The notes under the pieces are model-generated. The model worked only from the letters and a program-made list of their open reading frames with translations, had not been told where the DNA came from and did no database searches. Shown here piece by piece: positions 9,599-20,549 of a stretch of 64,000 nt of DNA (positions are counted from its first letter, which is position 1; the number at the start of each line of letters is the position of its first letter). The DNA is from Biscogniauxia marginata (taxonomy: Eukaryota; Ascomycota; Sordariomycetes; Xylariales; Xylariaceae): the NCBI GenBank assembly GCA_022695795.1, contig MU404159.1, positions 86,465 to 150,464 on the forward strand, in the 5' to 3' direction. The position numbers and the translations under genes are program-made.

Positions 9599-10734
9599 TC
9601 ACGGTGCCTGATTGAAATCATAGCTATTCCCAAACCCCCTATTCAAGTACCTGCGCATCACCGCCTCCTTCGACACCCAATCGACCGGGACCTCCAAGCT
9701 TAGCTCGCCCCGCGCCTCCAGCCCCTTGAGGACGGGCCTGATATCGTCCGCGAGCTCGAGCCGCATCGGGTTCCTGTACCAGCCGGCGAAGTGGATCATG
9801 GCGAGCATGACGCGCACCTCCCCGGGGGTCTTCCCGCCGTTCGGCATGCCCGCGTGCCAGAGCCGCAGGTCGCGCACGACGAGGCTGCCCTTCCCGACGA
9901 CGGGCTGGCACGGCGGCCCGTGCGTTGCCGCCCACGCCGCGAGGCGGTCGGCCCTGACGCGCCCGCTGGCGCGCTCGCCGTGCGCGCCCTCCTGCGCCGC
10001 GGCCGCGTCCGCGATGCCGTGCGTGCCGAGCCAGACCTCGGTCGAGCCGTTGTCCGGCCGCATGTCGATGAGCGGCACGTTGACGACGAGCGCGAACGGG
10101 TGCGCCGGGTGCGCGAAGTCGGCGTCCGAGTGCACGGGCTGCCGGGCCGGCGTCGCCCCCGGCAGTGGGGGCATGGCCGAGTTGGCGGAGCAGAAGGTCC
10201 ACTTGGGCCGCGGGCCGAGGACGGATGAGGTGATCTGCGTTGCGATGCGGTCTTGTTGCGAGGAAGGGGAGGTTAGAAAGAAGTTAGTTGTTTGTTAGGT
10301 ATACCTATGTCGATAGGCAGGTGGTTATTCAAGGGGTGGGGGGAGCCTCAACTTGTGAAGATCGACGGGGAGAAGTACTCCGCCCACGGCGGTGGGTCTT
10401 GTTGGAGATTTCCCACGTTGTAGTTGAAAGGCCCGTCTTCGCCGCGGGCCTGAAGCGTGCGAGCATCCTCGACCATCTTGGTGTTGAGGTGGTCTAGGTC
10501 CTTGTGCGGGACTACATCTTCGACCACGACGAGGCCGTCTTGATGGATGCTGCGTACTGCAAGCTCGAGATTTCTGTCATCGAGCCGTTTATTCTTGATT
10601 TCTGTAGCAGAGGGACGGACTACAACAGGTGTGCGTGCTGATGAGAGAAACCTAGCCCCTGGGATGGCTCCTCTGGACAGAGCTCGGCGAGCACTAAGCA
10701 AGATCTGCCCCCCACGGATAATAGGATAAGCCAT
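9599..10734 (-). CDS. Phytanoyl-CoA dioxygenase (PhyH) family Fe(II)/2-oxoglutarate oxygenase, two exons
   Basis: Exon 1 is 10353-10734 and exon 2 is 9599-10251. The 101-bp intron at 10252-10352 starts GTTGAG, has a CTAAC branch and ends AACAAG. Spliced length is 1035 nt (344 aa), in frame and normal for the family. PhyH enzymes hydroxylate or otherwise oxidise small molecules with Fe(II), oxygen and 2-oxoglutarate. The iron triad is visible: His168 and Asp170 in PVHSDADF, and His260 in LWHAGMPN. A distal Arg near GEVRVML would bind 2-oxoglutarate. The N-terminus (Arg/Ser/Ala-rich, LLSARRALSRGAIPGARFLS) looks like a mitochondrial targeting sequence. Exon 2 is strikingly GC-rich compared with exon 1 and the flanks, which produces long antisense open frames. 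It lies 191 bp downstream of the transcription factor on the same strand. The substrate is unknown. Confidence 0.85.
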
Positions 10735-10925
10735 GGTATCGAAGTATAAGGTGAAAGATCAGGATGGAATTTCATGGGCGCTGCCAGAAAAATAGAAACG
10801 ATATCTGGCTGCTTTATAAGTTCATGTCCTCTACACTAGGTATACGACTGATCTCAGCAGCTGTGGGGCAAACCCGAGCTCGGGTTTCCTTTCCTTTCCT
10901 GGTTGCTTTAGTGGTTTCTCTAGTG

Positions 10926-12876
10926 CTACAGATTCGGTACATGTGAGAGCCTCCCTATTGGACATACATGGAAAATTACTTGAAATTGTCTCAAAATGAA
11001 TATCCTCTCATGTACTAATTTATTCAAATGATTAGTACGTGCATAAGAGATGGCCCACGTCGGAGCTCGCGAGGACCTCAAGGAACTTGCTGTGGATCCT
11101 GCCCACCACAGCTGCCGTCGAACTGTACAGTACTTCCAGCCGTGTCCTCGGCGCTGATTTCCCAAGAGTTCTGCAAATTGATGAATATTTGCTGGACAGG
11201 CCATCCTGTCGTCTTCTGGCAAGCAGAAAGATGAGCCAATATCTCTCGCTGAGCTGGCTCGTTTCGTACGTGCCTTGCACCTACAAGCGCTTGGTAAGCT
11301 TAAGAAGAGACTCGTGGATGTGTAAAAAGGGAAATTAAAAAGAGGCCAACTACACGGCGAGCTTTTATCGACTTACAGAATGACATCGGCCCAAACGCAT
11401 TCACGAGCACTGCCGGCTCATTCGAGGTGAATGCGACACCGCAGACTTCAAGAGCGAGATGCTCGAGAAGATCTTCCTTCGTTGCGGAGTCGATCGACCC
11501 ACAGCCGATTTCTACGACAATATTCTTGATTGGTTCTAACTGAGATGATGAGGGCAATTGCATAATCAATATTGTAAGTGAAACTAAATAATAATGCCGG
11601 GTTGCGGCTTGGGGATGGTTAACCTGATCCAGGCCTAGTATCATAGAAAATGACACAGAAGAGTTGATCATACCATGACAATTTCGGAGCATTCTCACTG
11701 ATGGTAGCGTTGCTAATAGTGGAATTGAAACTCTTGAAAAGGGCTGGAAGTGTCTGGGGAGCTCCGAGAGAGAGGTCCTAACGAGAGCGAGCAGTGTCTC
11801 CCATGTCTCTTCAATAGCGCTGGCTGTCGCCTGTATCATAGTATTAATAATGCGACCTAGGACTAAAGACATTGCGTTGAGGTGATCTTGATCCGATGGG
11901 AATTGGGAGATGTTGGGAATTGACTCTAAGTCTATCTTTAGGCGACAATGACCAAATAGACTGAATGTGATATCCTCTCGGAGGTAGTTCCAAAAGCCAG
12001 AAGCTAGGAGGCCTCCGGATAGCTGATATGGAGGGTCACGGTACTGAGAAGCAAGGGAATAAGCTCCTCGTAGGTGTCTGTTCGGGTCGTTCTCTTCTGT
12101 TATATTCTCTCAGCTGAGGTAACAGGGGAAGGCGAAAGGTTAGAGATGAATGATGGTCCTCACTGACCATCAAGTATCTCATATGATCTTAACAAGCAGG
12201 TTGCTGCTAGCGCTACTCCTTTCTCAATTCGCGGATCATCTGTGTCAAGGTCAATGAGAAGGCGAATACACTGTCCATGATACGACTCGGCCACGTCTCT
12301 CGCAGAAGGGGTTACGGTTTTGCTCATATGCATCGCCGAGAGTGCCATCAATGCACTAAAGAGAAGCGGATCATCCAGGGCGATGATGGGGACTTCGGTG
12401 CTAAATATTAATTGTCTGTCGCTGAGGTCATACCAGAGCGCTACGTCGACGATGTAGTGGTGAAATAAGTCAGCTGCGTCTCGTGTCTCTAGTGCCTTGC
12501 GCGGGGTGTTGATCAATAGTCCTGAGCCATTGGATATCAGATCCACGTTACTATTGCTACTGAAGCTGGGCTGACTGGGTATATACCTCGGCCCTTATAT
12601 TCATGCTCAGAGTTTATGCGCAACTGTAGAGGTCTTTCTGAGCGATCGCAGTATCGCTTTGCTTTTGCACATCGTTGACAGATAGGGTATCCCTCATCGC
12701 CTGGACCGATGTCAAAACTACGGTGATTAGACTCGCGCATATGGTGATTATATTCCTACATTTGAGCTTTCGATGCCGACATGTGTGGCTGTTTCAATGT
12801 AGTTCTTGTCAGTAAATACCTGGTGAGAGCGCCGTTGCAGGAGATTACCGAAGAGCTCGGCATACCACGCTAACAT
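10926..12876 (-). CDS. Zn2Cys6 fungal transcription factor (ARCA-like), six exons
   Basis: Reconstructed exons: 12866-12876 (11 nt), 12760-12788, 12587-12700, 12168-12521, about 11377-12108 and 10926-11212. They sum to 1527 nt (508 aa), in frame. The zinc cluster is complete only after joining the first three exons: Cys4-x2-Cys7-x6-Cys14-x6-Cys21-x2-Cys24-x6-Cys31 (HTCRHRKLKC, then DEGYPICQRCAKAKRYC). The middle part (DLFHHYIVDVALWYDL; LLFSALMALSAMHMSKT; HLRGAYSLAS) matches the ARCA-like fungal regulator domain. So does the end (NIHQFAELLGNQ...GW...LWWAG). These are nuclear DNA-binding activators, often regulators of nearby metabolic genes. The intron at 11213-11376 (164 bp) and the acceptor near 12109 are the least certain. 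It shares its strand with the P450 upstream and the dioxygenase downstream. Confidence 0.8.
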
Positions 12877-13968
12877 CACAGAAGTCAGTCGCGCGTTTGG
12901 GTAATATGAAAATTACTCTCACTATTACGTACATTCTCTTTTAAATTGCCGTGGCATATCCTATCATATACCAGTTATATCGTATCCTGCATCAAACTCG
13001 AATGGGATGTTAATGTATCGAAGATAGAACAAGACCACTAAACGAGTCCAATATTTAACTCGGGAGATATTTGTATAATGAGAGTTCTTGCATAAGCAAG
13101 GGAAAATGTGATTATCGGGGCTATTCGTTAAATAAAGATATGTAATAATGCAAATCAAAGACTAATGATGCCACCCACTGGTTGAATCTCAAGGTTCCCG
13201 CTTATTGGATATTAATCTACCGGAGGTTCTATGTAGATGTGAAACTTGAATTGGCATATAGGATAATCGCGTTTATTCAGGTGGAGGCTATCCCATAGTC
13301 CTTGTGGATGTTTTCAGTTGTATGTAACTACACATAAATTCCGCCCGGCTTCGACAGAGTATTAAAGAAATTAAAATCGATCTATAATACAGTTAGTTCT
13401 TGGGCGATACATACAAGTTCCATTCATGAATATACTCCGCATGACATTTTATACTCTCCTAAAACACGATCCCGATCAAAATACCTTATTAAAGACAATA
13501 GCTAGTACTATACAATAGCTGGACGACTGATCCGTTTGCGTGGACTGGACGTGAAGAAGTCTCTGAAAGTTCACCTCTGACACCACATGTATACACATCA
13601 TCGAATTATCGCAGAAAGCACTGTGGCTGCCATGAAGGGCAACCTCGGGCAGTTCGACCTAGCTACTACCGGTACCGTTAAACTACACAAACCTTTCGTG
13701 CCTGAGAACCCTTTGACACCGGGCCTAGATCCAACACAAGAAATTTATGGCGACACTGGCTCAATGACATTCATCTGGAGGCCCACGGAAGATGGAGCGA
13801 GACATTATTTCCGAACATCTACGGGGTTCCAGAGTAACTCACCACTCTTTTGTCCCAAATTACCTTATTCGCCAGTAATAAAGAGGGATTGGAAAGAACT
13901 GCCCATTGCGCAGTGTAGCAGTCTTGCAACCATACAGTTCTCAGCACCATTACCTCTGCACTTAATGA
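12877..13968. other. Intergenic, no gene supported
   Basis: AT-rich spacer containing the upstream region of the transcription factor and the 3' region of the P450. Only short frames are present; the plus-strand frame at 13587-14141 is largely a shadow of the last P450 exon. Confidence 0.35.
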
Positions 13969-15778
13969 CTAACCTACACGCTGTTGGCTATACCGAGCGA
14001 CTTCTCGTACCTTCTCATATAGAGCAACAGGGACCCCTTGACTCGGTTTCCCCACAATTTCGGCTTCATGCCTTTGAGCATACCAATCACCCCGGTATTC
14101 GAGGCGATCGAACTTTTGCAAAATCTTCGTCACTTTCATGAGCACATATATTAGTATCTACCGTCAAAAGACAGATGTAGAAGCTCAGTTAGCTTACAGC
14201 AATATGCTATTTCTGTCAGAGCAAAGTTCTGTCCGACGCAGATTCGCGGCCCTCCATTGAAGGGCACATACTGCCAAGGCTTTGGACTCCAGTTGTCCCA
14301 CCTCTCTGGCGAGAAGACCTCCGGGTCTTCAAACTTCTCGGATATGGGAGGGTAAAGGTCTCTCCTTCGTTGCATGGATAGTAGGCTGTAGACTACGACA
14401 TCACCTTCCGCTACAGCTATCGGAGGTTGTCCCGGTGCTCCCGGGATGGTCGTGTTCTCCAGCGCGGTGCGCAGATTATACGGTACAGCAGGGTAGAGCC
14501 TTAATGTTTCATTTATAGTGTGACGTAGATAAGTTATATTCTTGAGGTCTTCGTATGTCGGTGACTGTGTCCGACCTACGGCGTTCACGACCTCGTCATG
14601 GAGCTTCTTGAACTTTTCCGGGTAGCGAGATAGCTCGTAAATCGCCCAGGACAGGGTCGCGGCCGTCGTGTCGCGGCCTGCTATAAGAACCGCGATAAGC
14701 TGGTCACGCAAAACCCGAGGGTCACGCGTATACCGTGCGATACTGTGTAGGAATGTGAAGTTCTTGTCCGAGTTCGAAATCTTTTCTAATTCTTCTCGCG
14801 GAAGGGCCAAGGCCTGTTCGATATAGGGCATCACAAACTTGTCGAGTACTCTGATCCTACGGTTGTAACGCCAACGGGGTATGAATGATTCCAAAGGCCT
14901 GTAGTAGTATATAAGTGAAGTGCTCCTAAATATAGATGCTACTATGACACTACTTACCCAACTATAGTCATGAACATCTGAAGCTTCTGCACCTCGCTGA
15001 AGGCATTGGAAAATTCGTTCTGCGGACTTTCGATAATTAGCATTATGTATGGCAGCGAAGACATTTACATACTTATTCAAACTATCAACACTCTCCCCGA
15101 GCAGGAAGTCAGTTGTAACATCGAGTGTCATCCGGTAAAACAAATCCATAATGTCTACTGTCTGTCCGGATGGTGGGAATTTGGTTATGAGCGTTGTAGC
15201 CCCCTTATCAAACGTTGCCAGATCACTGACGCGATCCTTGATAAACATGGGCCGAATGAGGGTACGGCTATCATGCCAAAGCGGACCGTCCGTTGTGAAA
15301 ATGCTGTCTCCTAGGAAGGGCCGCCAGAGGCGATGGAACTGCTCTCCTTTTCCGAAATCGCTAAATTGCCCAGCCAGTATTGCTTTGATATGCTCGGGAT
15401 CTCTAGTCAGGAGGAATCTCGCACAGGGTTTTATTTGAAGTTCTACGCAATGTGGGCTTTCGGGTGTCCCACTAGTATCGAAAAAGCTGTTATAGTGAGT
15501 AAGGAACTGGTTCCGCCTCTGAGCTCTCCCAGCTTCTACGATCCAGATAAGGCCTATAAGTATAACTTAGAACTGTAATACTTTGTAATACTTATTCATC
15601 GACCAGGGTGTTACATACCAGAAAGGGGGTTGCTTGCAAGGCTAGGAGCCCGCACTCCAGGTATCCTTCGAACCTTTAGTTCATATCGTACTATTTGGAT
15701 CACATAGAAGGCTACTGTGCATATCACCAATGAGGCACCGATTGCCACAAGGTTCCCTAAGTTGACCTGGGCTAACAT
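13969..15778 (-). CDS. Cytochrome P450, CYP52/CYP539-like (fatty-acid or alkane hydroxylase type)
   Basis: Exons: 15619-15778, 14198-15553 and 13969-14132. Introns: 15554-15618 (GTATGT...TATAG) and 14133-14197 (GTAAGC, CTAAT branch, AAAG). The sum is 1680 nt (559 aa), in frame. The start MLAQVNLG precedes a membrane anchor (LVAIGASLVICTVAFYVIQI) and a Pro/Arg hinge, as in ER-bound P450s. Motifs: WHDSRTLIRPMF (C helix), AGRDTTA at 345-351 (I helix), ETLR at 402-405 (ExxR), FNGGPRICVGQ at 485-495 with heme ligand Cys492, and a LQKFDRLEYRGDW tail. These match the fungal n-alkane/fatty-acid hydroxylase clade. Residues about 251-272 (VSSVIVASIFRSTSLIYYY) look like an unspliced intron: 14899-14957 has GTAAGT and CTACAG ends but is 59 nt, so removing it would break the frame. 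Either the exact intron differs or a one-base change is present. It heads a minus-strand trio. Confidence 0.85.
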
Positions 15779-18700
15779 GGCGAATTCCGGAGACGCTCTG
15801 TGGACTTCAGGGTGGAGATTTAATATGCTTGTAGTATTTAGGAATACCCAACCAGTGGTAGAGAAGATACAGTAAAATATACTGAACTTTACATCACGTT
15901 TGAAAGGAGGAATACAAACCAATATACTACATCTTGCCCTTCATCTTAACGGTTGTACGTAAAATTGTTGACTAGATTACGCTTCTCTTTTTCACCCCAT
16001 GTACTTCTCGGCATAATCAGATGCTCCTTGTTCTCAGATGATTGGCCAAGCTGGATGTTCCCCCGCAAGATCATGAACCCAATTGCAGCCCCTCTCTGAT
16101 AGGTGATGTAACATGGATGATTTCCCCGCAATAGGAATAAACGATAGTTGAACGATGGCGAGGGCGAGGAAAGGATAACAAGAAAAGTATTTATCTCTTG
16201 TAACTGACAATGAAAATGCCGAGGCCAGAATTAAACTATCGCGCCATACTACTACTAGTGGTAAATTAATACGTCAACAACAGCCAATTTGAACTCCGAT
16301 TGTGCAAGATGAACATTTTGACACATTAGCTGCTAAGGATTCCATAGAGGTTGTTTAACTCCTACTGTGGGCAATTGCTGGAATGATATTTCCCCTTGTC
16401 ATTAATTAGGTTAATCCACAGGAAAGTTTTAAAGACAGTCTTCATATCTGCCCAGCTGCTCATCTGAAGTGACGAAGCTAAATATGTGAATATCACGTAA
16501 AGCCCGTCTCTGCCGTAGAGTTCGTAGATAGGGAAGAGCCATGATAAACACGATCTAGATGAACAGTTCAAGCGACAGTACGTTCTTCAGTATTCGGTGT
16601 TCTAGCAGGACGACTGTCAGTCATGTCGCTAGGTACGTGAGCATCTTCTAGCCTTCAAATTATACGAGGATGCTTTTCGCAAAGCCCATTATGCATGGCC
16701 AAAGAAGCTCAGGGGTTGAAAGCGAGTCAGACCGTAGGCTAAACAGACGGCAAGGGACCGTTTTGGTGAAAACAGGAGAAAAGCCGACAGTATGATACTG
16801 GTCTGTTTAGCTTTATCTGCCGTCTTGAGAGTTCTCCCAGATCAGCCCAGATATTGAGGAGCCTCGGATCAGGCCTTGGGTGGACTACGCTCAATTGTGA
16901 ACATCAAGCAGTATCGTTGCCAAGAGTAATATTTAAGCCCCAACAAATGCTCTGTCGGAATAATTGCGTCTTGCGTCCCCGTTGCAAGGGCTAGACCGAA
17001 ATCAGTCCTTCAAGGATATGAATACGGGGTTGTATAATAATGCCTAGCCCGTATTCCTCTTACCTCTAAGTTTTGTGTTTCATTATACTCCCCTGTCCAA
17101 GGGAGGCAAGCCCACCACGCAAAGTACCGATCTGATACGACCCCATCCATATGCTTCTGGTTAGTCTCGAGATCACCTAGCATCCACCTGCATTCGGCAA
17201 GAATACCACAACGGTTACCGTGGATTTTATAGTTGCAGTGGCTTGATTAGTAAGATTCTGCTGAAAAAGGTCCAACGTCTTAACTAGGTAATACTGCGCA
17301 ACGCCGCCATATTAGGCGTGAGACAACAAATCATAGAATATCCATTCCGTAAATAGAACGGAATGTACCATTGCTAGGTGTTATTAAACATTGGAAACCC
17401 GAAAACAGTCTTGAGTATCATCCACGATCTTGATCTCGATTGTATATGTTGAAGGTTTGATGGTAGTGGAAGCTAGCAAAACTACGACAGTGGTCAGAGT
17501 AGAGACAAGATCAACCTCGGTATAAAAGATCAATATGCAAGGCTTCATTTCGGTAGTAAAGCTAGATAGGGACAAGCTCGAAAGCATCTTTCCGGGTGTC
17601 ATAGGAACCCATTCTTTTTCGCTTTAGACGTCCATATCTTAGAATCGCTTACACATGCCTCATCCCAAGTCATAATTAGTTATCAACCACAATACATTGT
17701 TGTAAGGCTCACGGTGAACAAGGGGGTAAGGGGGTGGCCGAATCACGTGGTTTAACGTATGTGTATGTATCATTACGACACATTACGGCTTTTTCTGACG
17801 ACGCCAATTAGACGCGTGTGGTGAACACGTCTTTTCTATGATTAGTGCCACGATCAGTACATTACCCATGTCATTTTCTTCATAGTTGCGGTATTATGAT
17901 AAATATGATGGTTATGACTTTTAGACTGGCACCATGCGCGTCAGTCCCTCATTCCCTCAAATTTCTTTGGGTAGAGGTTTTGCGATATGAGACCCTAGCT
18001 CTAGTACAACATGTACGACCGTAACCCGATGTAATGGGGCTTGCATAGAAAGAACATGTTGCTAATTGAGGATAGATGTCTGGCGTGACACATTGAGTGG
18101 ATATCATTCTATAAATAAACCCGGTTCGTCCTGCCTACTGTTTGGGCGAGTTATTTGGGACCTATTATACCGAGGAAGGACTGCCAGATTAGCGATGCCT
18201 GTGCCAGAAGATCTGCGATTTACCCCTGCCAAGTCTATTTTGAATTGCATCTCGGGAGTTAGCTCAATGGTTCATAATGCCAAGACTATACCGGTATTCT
18301 TTCTAAGTTTAGCGTGATATTGTCTTCAATGTTGGCAGTCTTTGAAAATGTCACCTATTAGCCGTACCTGAAGTCTGTATAGCTTTATAACAAGCCTTTC
18401 ATAGTTAGCAAATATAAGCAGTCTCTTCATCATGAGTATATTCCGTGTGTCTGTAATTTCAGTACCAGTGTCCCGTTATTTCGGTCACGGTTTCGCTCTG
18501 ATGTAGGTAGTTACCTCGCACCCTTATTATATATCAAACACATCCATGACCATTGCGCGATGCCATTATGTGCTAGGCCCGTTAGATTCGATCCGAGGGA
18601 AAAGGTCCCATACTTAGAAGGGGAAGGTCGTGCTTGTAACCCGAGGCAATGTCGGGCTTGGCAGGCAAGCAGTTTTGGAGTCGCCGGACACAGCCCTGAT

Positions 18701-20090
18701 CAAATCTAGCTCACGTCCCGAAGCCTTGACAAGGCTAGAAAAGCGGCAGAACAAATCCAACAAGTCCCTCGAGTTGGATCTCACTTCTGTTAAATCTGTC
18801 CTAAAAATACCCGAGATTCTTTATATTCGAGTCACAATGCCTCGATATCTTCATGCTTAATGCCGACGTTATGGGGACACCACCGGAACTGACTTAAGAT
18901 GGCTAGAGACCCAATTCTACGTAAATGCCATGAGCTGCGCTTTCGTAATCAAGATTCTCATTCTAGTACTGAACAGGGCGGCAAGAGTCCTTGGAAGTGA
19001 CGTACGCATTATACCAGTGTCTTCCCATGGCCACACGTAATTCGTCTAGTAACACCGCCGAGGAGTTTGGGGCTTATGACATATACTATCAGAGCAAACT
19101 AGCAAGCGACCCTTAGACAAGACATCTCGCAAAGGTTTACTAGCGGTTCACAACTTGCTTCCGTCTACCCTGGCGTTCTATAGACTCAACTGATCGATAG
19201 TGCTGCGACCTCACCTCTTTACATCAAACTCCTGGCAAGAATAAGGTGCAGCCTCCTGATAATGGTCGTTGAAGAAGTTAAAAGGCAGCTCCGGGGTTCC
19301 GTATCAAAGGATGTGTTGAGTGGCAAGTATTATGAACTAGTTGGTGTTGGTCTGCGCTGGTAGAATATTCCGTTAACATTCTAATGTAGGGTAGTCAATG
19401 CACCAAGGGTTTAAATACAAAATTTCAGTAGCTATATAGATTCTCAGGACGACGCCTAATACAACACACAATCCCTTCTTTTTGGTGTGTTTTCTCCCCC
19501 AATTAAACACTAGCCATAATATCCAGAAACTGTTTCTCACATGGAGCAATTTCTGAGTGTGCAAATTCATTGGCTGAACCCTATTAAGAGGGGCCTGAAG
19601 CCTGGCATCCTTCGAGCTCGATGAATCAAGCTTACAGCTAGCCCGCTGCCCTTTTAGGTATCGTAATATCAGAAGATCTTAGAAAGAGTAAAAAAAGATG
19701 ATAAATCTGGTTGTTATGATTGTCCCTGGAATGCCTCCTGACACTTCTTTCGCGCACAAGGATCTTTCTCAGCCTCAAGGAGATCCTCATACTTGATTGT
19801 TCATGTAGTACGAACTATAAGAGCGAGAATATCGATTATCATCGCATTATACAAATTCCTGGGGTGTTAGGTGATGCTGGACCACTTAGGGCTACAATTA
19901 AGAGGCACAGAATATTGGAGGCGCTTGTGCAGATGTAATGATTTGGCTTGCTACAAAACTGAATCTTGATGTTACTGCCTACTTGAGACGAAGAAGACAG
20001 CTAGTCTCATAACATGCAAACTTCTTAGAACCTCCAATCCAACCCCGCCCCCCAATTCTCTCAACACCTATATCCATAACCCATCCATGC
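15779..20090. other. Long gene-poor region
   Basis: More than 4 kb with only short, motif-free open frames on both strands (for example 17384-17602 minus, 18066-18317 plus, 18630-18860 plus). Base composition is near normal, unlike the RIP blocks, so this is not RIP-ruined repeat. It may be old decayed sequence. No RNA gene was identified. Confidence 0.35.
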
Positions 20091-20549
20091 TCAGGGGCTG
20101 GAAACTTCGACCTTGAATTGAGAGCCCGATTTCTTGATAGTGTACTGAGCCGAATTGCCGCCTCCAGCAAGAACTTGAGTGATCGTGTCAGCTCCTGGAG
20201 CTGTGTAGGTGAACTTGTAGGAGAGGCCATTCGCCGGGCCAGCATTCTGGATATGCAGGATGTAGGTATTATCGCCATTAGGCTCGACCCAGAAAGCGGC
20301 CGAAATACCAACGGCGAGGACGTAGAGGGTTTCTGAGGGCCAGTCGTACGACTTGGAGAAGTAAACCTCCCTGGCATTCAGAACGTGTTTGGCCTCGGAG
20401 TCTTCTCGGGCGTTCACGATCGATCGGGCCTCGACGAGGCTGTTCTCGGGAGTGGTGCGCACAACAGCCTTGTCATTCTGCGAAGCGACTGGCGTGGCGG
20501 GGAGGGCGGCAGCTAACGAAAGGAGTGCCGTGATGAAAATAGGATGCAT
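20091..20549 (-). CDS. Small secreted protein, 152 aa
   Basis: The start is taken at Met 20549 (MHPIFITALLSLAAALPATPVAS), which gives a clean signal peptide with cleavage near Ala-Leu-Pro/Val-Ala-Ser. The longer open frame upstream to 20747 is the leader. The mature part has a pro-like segment with repeated Ala-Arg-Glu (EARSIVNARED, VLNAREVYF), then a compact beta-rich domain (YDWPSETLYVLAVGISAAFW, NTYILHIQNAGPANG, QYTIKKSGSQFKVEV). It has no cysteines, unlike many effectors. It ends FKVEVSSP. A C/A-rich leader precedes it at 20550-20650. I do not recognise the family. Secretion to the cell exterior is inferred from the signal peptide. It stands alone in a gene-poor stretch. Confidence 0.7.
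   Translation of the reverse strand: MHPIFITALLSLAAALPATPVASQNDKAVVRTTPENSLVEARSIVNAREDSEAKHVLNAREVYFSKSYDWPSETLYVLAVGISAAFWVEPNGDNTYILHIQNAGPANGLSYKFTYTAPGADTITQVLAGGGNSAQYTIKKSGSQFKVEVSSP

Noticed and set aside
9726..10298. 190-codon and 145-codon plus-strand frames
   Set aside because: They lie opposite the GC-rich exon 2 of the dioxygenase, whose family motifs are clear on the minus strand. Stops are rare in all frames of such GC-rich DNA.
13587..14141. 184-codon plus-strand frame
   Set aside because: It overlaps the last P450 exon (13969-14132, minus), which shows the expected tail. No motif is seen in the plus frame.
18240..18300. tRNA-like wording (AGTTAGCTCAATGGTTC)
   Set aside because: It resembles a D-loop stretch, but I could not find an acceptor stem, anticodon arm or T-arm at the right distances.
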